A stretch of 64,000 nucleotides of DNA from Novosphingobium sp. MD-1 (lineage in GTDB: Bacteria > Pseudomonadota > Alphaproteobacteria > Sphingomonadales > Sphingomonadaceae): positions 124,001 through 188,000 of the forward strand of contig NZ_BBXA01000026.1 in NCBI RefSeq assembly GCF_001014975.1, in the 5' to 3' direction. Under the pieces are notes generated by a model. The model had not been told where the DNA came from. It saw only the letters and a list, made by a program, of their open reading frames with translations, and did no database searches. Of the stretch, positions 26,534 through 34,256 are shown in pieces. Position 1 is the stretch's first letter. Every line of letters begins with the position of its first letter. Position numbers and translations under genes: made by a program.

Positions 26534-27454
26534 TCAGAAATCCGCCGCGCGCGATTTGCGCCGGGCTTCGGCGAAGGCATCGTGGCGGAACTTCTCGAAG
26601 GCCACGCGCTGGTCGAAGCCGGGATCCTTCGGATAGTCCTGATATTCGGCGATGATCTCGTCGAAGATGGTGCGCAGCTCGTCCTTGTGATCGGGGTGCG
26701 AAAAGATGTGCAGGCGGTTGTGGCGCATCGCGTCGATCACCCGCGCGCCGATCACGTCCGGCTCCATGCCGAACTCGTGGACCCCGGCAAGGCGATCGAC
26801 CGCCGCCTTGTCCACGGCCTTCATCTGGCCTTTCAGCGCATCGGGGCGGATATCGTCGCTGGCGTAGATGTAGCTCTTCACCAGGCCCGGGCAGAGCACC
26901 GACACGCCGATCTGGTATTGCAGCAGCGAATAGTGCAGCGATTCCGACAGGCCGCGCACCGCGAACTTGGTGGTGTTGTAGATGCCCGGCGTGCCCGCCG
27001 CGAGGAACGCGGCCATCGAGGCGGTGTTGACGACATGGCCGCCCTTCTGCTCGCCCGCCTTCACCCGTTCCACCATGCGCGGCACGAAGGTCATCACGCC
27101 GTTGATCACGCCGTGCAGATTCACGCCCAGCAGCCAGTCCCAATCGTCGAACGAGCTTTCCTCGATCGGCTGAAACAGGTTCACGCCGGCGTTGTTGCAC
27201 AGGATCGAAACCGGCCCCATTTCCGCCTCGACCCGGTCGGCGGCCTCGCGGAAGCCTTCGCGGCTGGCGACGTCGAGCTGCACGCCCATGACCTCGCGGT
27301 TGTCCAGCGCGGCCAGGGCCTTGTCGATCGAATCCTGGCGGATGTCGGCAATGGCGACCTTGCAGCCTTCGTTGAGCAGCTGGCGCACGAGGCCGATGCC
27401 GACGCCGTTGGCGCCGCCGGTGACGAAGGCGGTGCGGCCTGCGAAATCCTTCAT
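26534..27454 (-). CDS. LigD/LigL-like C-alpha dehydrogenase (SDR), first of pair
   Basis: A 306-residue SDR of the size and pattern of LigD/LigL, the NAD-dependent enzymes that oxidise the C-alpha alcohol of beta-aryl ether dimers to the ketone needed by beta-etherases. Visible motifs are MKDFAGRTAFVTGGANGVG, CNNAGVNLFQPIEESSFDDWDW, GVNLHGVINGVMTFVPRM, and the catalytic Ser (NTASMAAF) and Tyr-x3-Lys (YNTTK). LigD itself is 305 residues with closely similar blocks. The stereo-preference cannot be read from sequence. It lies downstream of a second such SDR. Confidence 0.8.
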   Translation of the reverse strand: MKDFAGRTAFVTGGANGVGIGLVRQLLNEGCKVAIADIRQDSIDKALAALDNREVMGVQLDVASREGFREAADRVEAEMGPVSILCNNAGVNLFQPIEESSFDDWDWLLGVNLHGVINGVMTFVPRMVERVKAGEQKGGHVVNTASMAAFLAAGTPGIYNTTKFAVRGLSESLHYSLLQYQIGVSVLCPGLVKSYIYASDDIRPDALKGQMKAVDKAAVDRLAGVHEFGMEPDVIGARVIDAMRHNRLHIFSHPDHKDELRTIFDEIIAEYQDYPKDPGFDQRVAFEKFRHDAFAEARRKSRAADF

Positions 27455-27460
27455 ATGTCT

Positions 27461-27494
27461 CCCCTCCGGTTTGCGGGAGCGGCCGGGGGTGGGC
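27461..27494. repeat. Short CTCCCGC hairpin repeat, copy 2
   Basis: CCCCTCCGGTTTGCGGGAG then GGCCGGGGGTGGGC. It pairs as an inverted partner with the copy at 27525-27560, filling the gap between the two LigD-like SDR genes. Confidence 0.65.
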
Positions 27495-27524
27495 CTCTCC
27501 CTGAAATGTGATGTGCGTGGGATT

Positions 27525-27560
27525 GCCCACCCCAAACCCCTCCCGCCCGCGGGAGGGGTT
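27525..27560. repeat. Short CTCCCGC hairpin repeat, copy 3 (inverted)
   Basis: GCCCACCCCAAACCCCTCCCG CCC GCGGGAGGGG in the opposite orientation to copy 2. Transcribed from the minus strand, copies 2 and 3 could fold into a larger stem between the two SDR genes. Confidence 0.65.
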
Positions 27561-27565
27561 TATGG

Positions 27566-28480
27566 TCAGGCGCCGGCGCGCAGCCGGTTCTGCCGTTCGA
27601 TCTCGGCGGTGATCGCCGGGTTGCGGAACAGCATGGCGAAGGTTTCCTTGTATTCCGGGTTTTCCGGCAAGTGGGTCTGCACCGCCGCCGTGGTCGCTTC
27701 GCCGCGTTCGCGCACGCCGGCCAGGAACTCGCTGTGGGTGAGGATGTAGAGCTCGTCGTTGAGGATGCCGCGCAGTACGCGTTCGCCCACTTCCTCCTTG
27801 GTCTGGTAGAGGTGCATGAAGCTGCCGCCCGCCTGCCGGCGCTTGTCCGCCTCGGCATAGCCGGTTTCGGCAAGGTCGGCCGGGCGGGTCTTGCCGGCAT
27901 CGGCGATGTTGGACTGGACGGCGCCGGGGCAGAAGGCCGAGCAGATCACGCCGCGCGGCTCCAGTTCGGGGCGCATGCATTCCATCATCGCGGTGACGGC
28001 GGCCTTGCCGGTCGAATAGATCGTGGTCCCGCCCACCGGCACCAGCGCCGACATCGAGGCGGTGTTGACGATGTGCCCGCCTTCGCCGTGCGCCAGAATG
28101 CGCGGCAGGATCGTGACCACGCCGTTGATGGTGCCGCCCAGGTTGACGTTCATCACCCAGTCCCAGTCGGCGAAGGTGGCGAGATCGGTGGGGCCGACCA
28201 CCGCGACGCCGGCGTTGTTGCACAGGATGTGGATCTTGCCGAACCTGGCTTCAGTGGCGTCGGCGGCGGCGGCGAAGTTGGCGCGATTCGTCACGTCGAG
28301 CTGCACCGCCAGCACGCGGTCGCCCCCGTCCAGCTCGGCGACGGCCGAATCGAGGTGATCCTGGCGGATGTCGGCGATGGTCACGTTCATCCCCGCGCCG
28401 AGCAGCGCCTTGGCGATGCCGAGGCCGATGCCGCTGGCCCCGCCCGTGATGAAAGCCGTCTTGCCCGGAAGATTCTGCAT
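27566..28480 (-). CDS. LigD/LigL-like C-alpha dehydrogenase (SDR), second of pair
   Basis: A 304-residue SDR paralogous to the neighbour at 26534-27454. It has FITGGASGIGLGIA, ILCNNAGVAVVG, WDWVMNVNLGGTINGVVTILPRI, catalytic NTASMSAL and YSTGKAAV (Tyr-x3-Lys). Two such enzymes are usual in sphingomonads because the (alphaR) and (alphaS) alcohols of lignin dimers need different dehydrogenases; this is the likely division of labour here, but inferred. The gene is divergent from an MFS transporter with operator site C between them. Confidence 0.78.
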   Translation of the reverse strand: MQNLPGKTAFITGGASGIGLGIAKALLGAGMNVTIADIRQDHLDSAVAELDGGDRVLAVQLDVTNRANFAAAADATEARFGKIHILCNNAGVAVVGPTDLATFADWDWVMNVNLGGTINGVVTILPRILAHGEGGHIVNTASMSALVPVGGTTIYSTGKAAVTAMMECMRPELEPRGVICSAFCPGAVQSNIADAGKTRPADLAETGYAEADKRRQAGGSFMHLYQTKEEVGERVLRGILNDELYILTHSEFLAGVRERGEATTAAVQTHLPENPEYKETFAMLFRNPAITAEIERQNRLRAGA

Positions 28481-28599
28481 CCTTGCCTCTCTCCATGCTG
28501 CGCCGCCCGCCCGGTTGCCACGGTCCGTTTCAGGGGCGGAGCCGGGTGCCGGGGCCATGCGACCATTCGTTATCGTCTTTTCTATTCACCAGCGCGAGA

Positions 28600-28618
28600 T
28601 TGTATGCAAGACTAACAA
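28600..28618 (-). promoter_or_regulatory. Shared regulon operator, site C (SDR/MFS divergent promoter)
   Basis: Minus strand reads TTGTTAGTCTTGCATACAA, matching the five-site consensus at nearly all positions. It lies 55 bases before the MFS start and 120 bases before the LigD-like SDR start, so it may govern both. Confidence 0.7.
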
Positions 28619-28672
28619 TTATCCGGTGCGAAAAACAGGTCGGAGAATCGACTGGCCGGGAGAGGAGAGCAG

Positions 28673-30097
28673 ATGGCGGGAGCAGCATCCCCGGCGATGA
28701 CCGGTGCGCCGGAAGTATCTGAAAGCAAGGCGGAAGGAGGGGGCGCCGAACGGCGCTGGCCGTCAACCGCCTCGGCCTATTTCGCGCTGTTCGCGATCAT
28801 CGCGGCGACGTTCCTGAACTTTTTCGACCAGACCGTGTTCGGCATGCTGGCGCAGCGGATCAAGATCGATTTCGGGCTGACCGACGAACAGCTGGGCTTT
28901 CTGGGCGGCCCCGCCAGCGTGATCTTCTTCGTGTTCGTGGGCATTCCGCTGGCCCGACTGGCGGACATCTATCCGCGCAAGCTGGTGCTGGCCGGCGGCA
29001 TGGCGGCGACCGGCGTGATCATGGGGCTGGGCGGCATCGCGCAGGGGTTCGGCCAGTTCATCGGCAGCCGCATGTTCCTGGGCGCGGGCGGTTCGGCGCA
29101 CGCGCCGGCCGCCTATTCGATGATCGCGGACTATTTCCCCCCGAAGAAGATCACCCGCGCCTTCGCGCTGCTGCAGCTGGGCTTCATCGGCGGGACGACC
29201 GCGGGCGTGCTGGCCGGCGGCAAGCTGATCGTCGCGCTGGCGGGCTGGAGCGAGGCGCACGTGCTGGGGCTGCGTGTCCACAGCTGGCAGCTGATCCTCG
29301 TGGGGCAGGCGGCGCTGGGGCTGCTGGCGGCCGGCCTGCTGCTGCTGGTCAAGGAACCGCCGCGCCTCGTCCGTGCGCCGGCGGAAGGGCGCGTGCCGGT
29401 GCCGGAGCGGCAGGGGCTGGGCCGGCGCGTGCTGGCCTTCACCGGGCTGGACGCGGCCAGGGCGATCCATGCGCGCGGGCGGGTCTATTACCCGCTGTTC
29501 GGCGGCCTGGCGTTGAGCGCGATCGAAACGTTCGGCCTGATGTTCTGGCGCGTGCCATTCATGATCCGCACCTATGGCTGGGACGAGGGGCGGATCGGCT
29601 TGGTCATGGCGCCGATGTTGCTGGTTTCGCAGCTAGCCGGCGTGTTTCTGGGCGGGGTGTTCGTGGAATGGATGGCCAAGCGCCATGCCGATGCCAACGT
29701 GCGCTGCGCGGCGATCCTGTTCGCGCTCGTCACGATCTGCTCGATCACCGCGCCGCTGATGCCCACGGGCGAGATGGCGCTGGCGGTGTTCGCGCTGAGC
29801 GGGGTGTTCGGCCTGGCCGGCGCGGTGCCGCAGAACGCCGCGATCCAGCGCATCGCCCCCAACGAGATGCGCGGGCAGGTGACCGCGATCTACCTGTTCA
29901 TGTTCACGTTCTTCGGCGCGCTCGGCAGCTTCGTGGTCGGCGTGGTCGCGCAGCGGATCGTGGGCGTGGAGGCGGAGCTGTGGAAGGCGCTGGTGATCAC
30001 CGCCGGCACGCTGCTGCCGATCGCCACGCTGTGCATGGTGCTGGCCATCCGCCCCTATCGCGCCGAAGTGGCGCGGCTGGAAGCGGAAGGTCGTTGA
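28673..30097 (+). CDS. MFS transporter, Spinster-like
   Basis: A 474-residue major facilitator transporter with twelve predicted helices. A hydrophilic 40-residue N-terminus precedes the first helix. FLNFFDQTVFGMLAQRIKIDFGLTDEQLG is the helix-1/loop pattern of Spinster-type MFS proteins, and ARLADIYPRK is the A-like cytoplasmic motif between helices 2 and 3. Controlled by operator site C and adjacent to LigD-like dehydrogenases and an LdpA-like gene, it probably imports a lignin-derived aromatic monomer or dimer. The ligand is not known. Confidence 0.82.
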   Translation: MAGAASPAMTGAPEVSESKAEGGGAERRWPSTASAYFALFAIIAATFLNFFDQTVFGMLAQRIKIDFGLTDEQLGFLGGPASVIFFVFVGIPLARLADIYPRKLVLAGGMAATGVIMGLGGIAQGFGQFIGSRMFLGAGGSAHAPAAYSMIADYFPPKKITRAFALLQLGFIGGTTAGVLAGGKLIVALAGWSEAHVLGLRVHSWQLILVGQAALGLLAAGLLLLVKEPPRLVRAPAEGRVPVPERQGLGRRVLAFTGLDAARAIHARGRVYYPLFGGLALSAIETFGLMFWRVPFMIRTYGWDEGRIGLVMAPMLLVSQLAGVFLGGVFVEWMAKRHADANVRCAAILFALVTICSITAPLMPTGEMALAVFALSGVFGLAGAVPQNAAIQRIAPNEMRGQVTAIYLFMFTFFGALGSFVVGVVAQRIVGVEAELWKALVITAGTLLPIATLCMVLAIRPYRAEVARLEAEGR

Positions 30098-30122
30098 CAG
30101 TTCAATGAAGTTGCCGCAGTTT
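30094..30122 (+). promoter_or_regulatory. Candidate promoter of the LdpA-like/ALDH operon
   Basis: A perfect TTGACA box at 30094-30099 begins within the MFS stop region. The best -10 candidate (CAGTTT at 30117-30122, 17-base spacer) is weak and abuts operator site D. Confidence 0.4.
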
Positions 30123-30139
30123 GTTTGCAACACGTACAA
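30121..30139 (-). promoter_or_regulatory. Shared regulon operator, site D (LdpA-like/ALDH operon)
   Basis: Minus strand reads TTGTACGTGTTGCAAACAA. It lies only 18 bases before the LdpA-like start codon and 24 bases after the MFS stop, giving the downstream pair its own regulated promoter. Confidence 0.7.
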
Positions 30140-30156
30140 TTCGGGAGAGTTTCCAG

Positions 30157-30897
30157 ATGTCCGATTCCGATCGTATCGCCACGCTTGAAGCGCAGGTCGC
30201 CGAGCTTGGCCGCCGCCTGACCGTGCGCGAGGACGAGCTTGATATCCGCAAGCTCCAGCACCTCTACGGCTATCTCATCGACAAGTGCCTGTACAACGAG
30301 ACGGCCGACCTGTTCACCGACGATGGCGAAGTGCGCTTCTTCGGCGGCGTCTGGAAAGGCAAGGAAGGCGTGCGCCGCCTCTATGTCGAACGGTTCCAGA
30401 AGCGCTTCACGTATGGCAACAACGGCCCGATCGACGGCTTCCTGCTCGAACACCCGCAGTTGCAGGACATCATCAACGTGCAGCCCGATGGCGTGACCGC
30501 GCTGGCCCGCGCGCGTTCGATGATGCAAGCGGGGCGCCACAAGGACTTCGAAGGCGACCAGCCCTGGCTCAAGAGCCGCCAATGGTGGGAAGGCGGCATC
30601 TACGAGAACACCTACAAGAAGGTGGACGGCACCTGGCGCATCCACATCCTGAACTACATGCCGATCTGGCACGCCGATTTCGAAACCGGCTGGGCCAACA
30701 CCAGGCCTGAATACGTGCCGTTCCCCAAGGAAACCTATCCCACCGACCCGACCGGGCCGGACGAGCTGATCGAAGGCCACTGGCTGTGGCCGACCCACAA
30801 GCTGACGCCGTTCCACTTCCCCCACCCGGTGACGGGCGAGGAAATCGTGGCGCAGCGCTGGGAAGGCGACGAAGCCCGCGCAAAGGCGAAAGGCTGA
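30157..30897 (+). CDS. NTF2/SnoaL-like protein, putative diarylpropane (or phenylcoumaran) gamma-formaldehyde lyase
   Basis: A 246-residue protein of the NTF2/SnoaL_4 fold. The pattern DIRKLQHLYGYLIDKCLYNETADLFTDD, then FFGGVWKGKEGVRRLY and later WEGGIYENTYKK, is typical. The C-terminal 60 residues are an extension rich in Pro and aromatic residues. Sphingomonad LdpA is a cofactor-free NTF2 enzyme of this size that removes formaldehyde from diarylpropane (beta-1) dimers to give lignostilbene; PcfL does the analogous step on phenylcoumaran products. The same operator controls a lignostilbene dioxygenase in this window, which strongly supports this role. Naming it LdpA is inference. Confidence 0.65.
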   Translation: MSDSDRIATLEAQVAELGRRLTVREDELDIRKLQHLYGYLIDKCLYNETADLFTDDGEVRFFGGVWKGKEGVRRLYVERFQKRFTYGNNGPIDGFLLEHPQLQDIINVQPDGVTALARARSMMQAGRHKDFEGDQPWLKSRQWWEGGIYENTYKKVDGTWRIHILNYMPIWHADFETGWANTRPEYVPFPKETYPTDPTGPDELIEGHWLWPTHKLTPFHFPHPVTGEEIVAQRWEGDEARAKAKG

Positions 30898-30901
30898 CCC
30901 G

Positions 30902-32332
30902 ATGACGGCCTATCCTGCCCTCCACATGGTGATCGATGGCGAGCGCGTTGCCGGCGGCGGGCGCCGCACGCACGCGGTCGTCAATCCCGCGACCGGCGAG
31001 ACCATCGGCGAACTGCCGCTGGCCGAGCCGGCCGATCTCGACCGCGCGCTGGAAACCGCGCGCAAGGGGTTCCGCATCTGGCGTGATTCGACGCCGCAGC
31101 AGCGCGCGGCGGTGCTGCAGGGCGCGGCGCGGCTCATGCTGGAGCGGCAGGACGACCTGGCCCGCATCGCCACGCTGGAAGAGGGCAAGACGCTGCCCGA
31201 GGCCCGCATCGAAGTGATGATGAACGTGGGGCTGTTCAACTTCTACGCGGGCGAAGTGTTCCGGCTCTATGGCCGCACGCTGGTGCGCCCGGCGGGTATG
31301 CGCTCGACCGTCACGCACGAGCCGGTCGGCCCGGTCGCCGCCTTCGCCCCGTGGAACTTCCCGCTGGGCAATCCGGGCCGCAAGCTGGGCGCGCCGATCG
31401 CGGCGGGCTGCTCGGTGATCCTCAAGGCGGCGGAAGAGACGCCGGCCTCGGCGCTGGGCGTGCTGCAGTGCCTGCTCGACGCGGGCTTGCCCAAGGAAGT
31501 GGCGCAGGCGGTGTTCGGCGTGCCCGACGAGGTGAGCCGGCACCTGCTGGCCAGCCCGGTGATCCGCAAGTTGAGCTTCACCGGATCGACCGTGATCGGC
31601 AAGCACCTGAGCAAGCTGGCCGCCGACAACTGCATCCGCACGACGATGGAACTGGGCGGGCATGGCCCGGTGCTGGTGTTCGGCGATGCCGACATCGACC
31701 GCGCGCTCGATACCATGGTGACCTCGAAGTACCGCAACGCCGGGCAGGTCTGCGTTAGCCCCACGCGCTTCATCGTTGAGGAAAGCGTGTTCGACCGCTT
31801 TCGCGACGGCTTTGTCGAACGGGTCAAGGCGATCCGCGTCGGCAACGGGCTGGACGAGGGCGCGCAGATGGGGCCGATGGCCAACGCGCGCCGGCCCGAG
31901 GCGATGGAGCGCCTGATCGGCGATGCCACGGCGCGCGGCGCGAAGCTGCTCGCGGGGGGCGAGCGCGTGGGCAATGCCGGGTTCTTCTATGCGCCGTCGG
32001 TGCTGTCCGAAATCCCGCTCGATGCCGCGGTTCTCAACGAGGAGCCGTTCGGCCCGGTGGCGCTGCTCAACCCGTTCCGGGGCGAGGACGCCATGATCGA
32101 GGAGGCGAACCGCCTGCCCTATGGCCTGGCCGCCTATGCCTGGACGCAGGACGGCAAGCGCCAGCAGCGCGTGGCGCGCGAGATCGAAAGCGGCATGGTG
32201 GGCATTAACACGACCATGATCGGTGGCGCGGATGCGCCGTTCGGCGGGGTCAAGTGGTCGGGCCACGGGGCGGAGGACGGCCCGGAAGGCGTGATGGCCT
32301 GCATGGTCACCAAGGCGGTCCACGAAGGCTGA
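30902..32332 (+). CDS. NAD(P)-dependent aldehyde dehydrogenase, possibly vanillin dehydrogenase
   Basis: A 476-residue aldehyde dehydrogenase of the succinate-semialdehyde-like branch. Catalytic Cys284 lies in NAGQVCVSPTRF and the general base Glu250 in MELGGHGPVL; FAPWNFPLG and LKAAEETP form the cofactor cleft, and NEEPFGPV is the conserved C-terminal block. It starts four bases after the LdpA-like gene and shares operator site D. The two vanillin molecules made by lignostilbene cleavage would be natural substrates; vanillate would then pass to LigM. Oxidation of another aldehyde, even formaldehyde, is possible. Confidence 0.85.
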   Translation: MTAYPALHMVIDGERVAGGGRRTHAVVNPATGETIGELPLAEPADLDRALETARKGFRIWRDSTPQQRAAVLQGAARLMLERQDDLARIATLEEGKTLPEARIEVMMNVGLFNFYAGEVFRLYGRTLVRPAGMRSTVTHEPVGPVAAFAPWNFPLGNPGRKLGAPIAAGCSVILKAAEETPASALGVLQCLLDAGLPKEVAQAVFGVPDEVSRHLLASPVIRKLSFTGSTVIGKHLSKLAADNCIRTTMELGGHGPVLVFGDADIDRALDTMVTSKYRNAGQVCVSPTRFIVEESVFDRFRDGFVERVKAIRVGNGLDEGAQMGPMANARRPEAMERLIGDATARGAKLLAGGERVGNAGFFYAPSVLSEIPLDAAVLNEEPFGPVALLNPFRGEDAMIEEANRLPYGLAAYAWTQDGKRQQRVAREIESGMVGINTTMIGGADAPFGGVKWSGHGAEDGPEGVMACMVTKAVHEG

Positions 32333-32425
32333 CCGGGCAGCGCAACGTCATGGCCGGGCAATCCTTTGGAAACATGGGCAATCTAGCTGAACGGACCGTT
32401 TTCCGGTTCCCTCAGCGAGAATGCC

Positions 32426-33124
32426 ATGCCGCGATTGCCCCGCCGTGCCCTGTTCCTGCCCGTGCCGTGGCTGATTCTGTCTCTGCCCGCGCTGCCGGCC
32501 CACGCCGCGCAGAACGATCACCAGGTCTGGGGCGTGGTGCAGGGCACCGTCGATCTGGGCGGCCGGGTGACATCGGCGTTCGACGTCCAGTACCGCGTGA
32601 CCGACGGCGCCTCGCGCCAGGGGCAGGTGCTGATCCGGCCGGCGATCGGCGTCTACCTGAACAAGACCACGGCCGCCTATCTCGGCTATGCCTTCGTCAC
32701 CACCGATCCGCTGGGCGGCACGCCGACCGACGAACATCGCGTGTTCGAGCAACTGACATTCCGCATCGCCGGAGACGGCAAGGGGCCGACGCTGACCGCG
32801 CGCACGCGGCTGGAGCAGCGCTTCGTCGAGGGCTGGACCGGCCACACCGGCTGGCGGCTGCGCCAGCAGGTGCGCGGCACGCTGCCGCTGGGGGACCGGG
32901 GCGTGGCGCTGGTCTCCACGCTCGAACCCTTCGTCAGCTTCAACACCACCGGCTGGGGCCAGCGCGCGGGCTTCGACCAGGTGCGCGCCTTTGCCGGCGT
33001 CTCCTTGCCGGTGGCCAGGGGAATCGCCATCGAACCCGGCTACATGGGGCAATACATCGCCCGTTATCGGCAGCCGGACCGCATGAACCACGTTATCAGC
33101 CTTTCGCTGTCGCTGCGCAGGTGA
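32426..33124 (+). CDS. DUF2490-like outer-membrane beta-barrel protein
   Basis: A 232-residue secreted protein. A signal peptide (residues 1-29, ending PAHA) is followed by alternating amphipathic strands, QVWGVVQGTVDL, FDVQYRV, QVLIRPAIGVYL, TARTRLEQRFV, TGWRLRQQVRG and VALVSTLEPFVSF. It ends in ISLSLSLRR, which lacks a C-terminal aromatic residue. This is the pattern of DUF2490 barrels. It lies between the ALDH and ligW genes and may help move aromatics across the outer membrane; that is inference from position. Confidence 0.7.
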   Translation: MPRLPRRALFLPVPWLILSLPALPAHAAQNDHQVWGVVQGTVDLGGRVTSAFDVQYRVTDGASRQGQVLIRPAIGVYLNKTTAAYLGYAFVTTDPLGGTPTDEHRVFEQLTFRIAGDGKGPTLTARTRLEQRFVEGWTGHTGWRLRQQVRGTLPLGDRGVALVSTLEPFVSFNTTGWGQRAGFDQVRAFAGVSLPVARGIAIEPGYMGQYIARYRQPDRMNHVISLSLSLRR

Positions 33125-33158
33125 CCGTCGCCGGGCTGCTTCGGAAAAGGAACAGCCC

Positions 33159-34220
33159 ATGACCAGTGACCACCCCCTCAGGACCGGCGGCGACCGCGGC
33201 TATCTGCGCATCGCCACCGAGGAAGCCTTCGCCACGCGCGAACAGGTCGACGTCTACCTGCGCATGGTGCGCGATGGCACGGCCGACAAGGGCATGCTCT
33301 CGCTGTGGGGCTTCTATGCCCAATCGCCGTCCGAACGCGCCACGCAGATCATGGACCGCCTGCTCGACCTGGGCGAGCGGCGGCTGGCCGACATGGACGC
33401 CTATGGCATCGACAAGGCGGTGCTCGCGCTGACCTCGCCCGGCGTGCAGCCGATGCTCGACCTTGCCGAGGCCAAGGGCATCGCCACGCGCGCCAACGAC
33501 TATCTGGCCGAACGCTGCGCCGCGCATCCCGACCGCTTCATCGGCCTGACCGCCGTGGCGCCGCAGGACCCGGCATGGTCGGCCGCCGAAATCCGCCGCG
33601 GCGCGGGCGAGCTGGGCTTCAAGGGCGTGCAGATCAACAGCCACACCCAGGGTGAATATCTCGACGATCCCAAGTTCGACCCGATCTTCCGCGCGCTCGC
33701 CGATACCGGGCAGCCGCTGTACATCCATCCCGCCACGCCGCCGGACGCGATGATCGACCCGCTGCTCGAATCGGGCCTCGACGGCGCGATCTTCGGCTTC
33801 GGGGTGGAGACGGGGATGCACCTGCTGCGGCTGATCACCATCGGCATCTTCGACCGCTATCCCGATCTGCAGATCATGGTCGGCCACATGGGCGAGGCGC
33901 TGCCCTACTGGCTTTATCGGCTGGACTACATGCACCAGGCCGGCGTGCGGTCGAAGCGCTACGAACGGATGAAACCGCTGAACAAGACCATCGCCGAATA
34001 CATGCGCTCGAACGTGCTCATCACCAATTCGGGCATGGCGTGGGAGCCGGCGATCCGCTTCGCGCAGCAAGTGGTGGGCGAGGACCGCGTGATGTACGCG
34101 ATGGACTATCCCTATCAGGTGGAGGCGCGCGAGGTGCGCGACATGGACACCATGGACATCTCCCCCGAACTCAAGAAGAAGTTCTTCCAGACCAACGCCG
34201 AACGCTGGTTCGGTATCTGA
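33159..34220 (+). CDS. ligW: 5-Carboxyvanillate decarboxylase
   Basis: A 353-residue Mn-dependent, non-oxidative decarboxylase of the amidohydrolase superfamily that converts 5-carboxyvanillate to vanillate in the 5,5'-dehydrodivanillate (biphenyl lignin) pathway. Long blocks match Novosphingobium LigW, such as GYLRIATEEAFATRE, LSLWGFYAQSPSERA, FGFGVETGMHLLRLITIGIF and MVGHMGEALPYWLYRL. Metal and catalytic residues are intact at Glu21, His190, His243 and Asp316, each offset by two from the numbering I recall for the Novosphingobium enzyme. It precedes an MFS gene. No copy of the regulon operator lies directly upstream. Confidence 0.92.
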   Translation: MTSDHPLRTGGDRGYLRIATEEAFATREQVDVYLRMVRDGTADKGMLSLWGFYAQSPSERATQIMDRLLDLGERRLADMDAYGIDKAVLALTSPGVQPMLDLAEAKGIATRANDYLAERCAAHPDRFIGLTAVAPQDPAWSAAEIRRGAGELGFKGVQINSHTQGEYLDDPKFDPIFRALADTGQPLYIHPATPPDAMIDPLLESGLDGAIFGFGVETGMHLLRLITIGIFDRYPDLQIMVGHMGEALPYWLYRLDYMHQAGVRSKRYERMKPLNKTIAEYMRSNVLITNSGMAWEPAIRFAQQVVGEDRVMYAMDYPYQVEAREVRDMDTMDISPELKKKFFQTNAERWFGI

Positions 34221-34256
34221 ACCGGCATGGGCGCCGCAGGTGGAAAGGGAGAGCCG

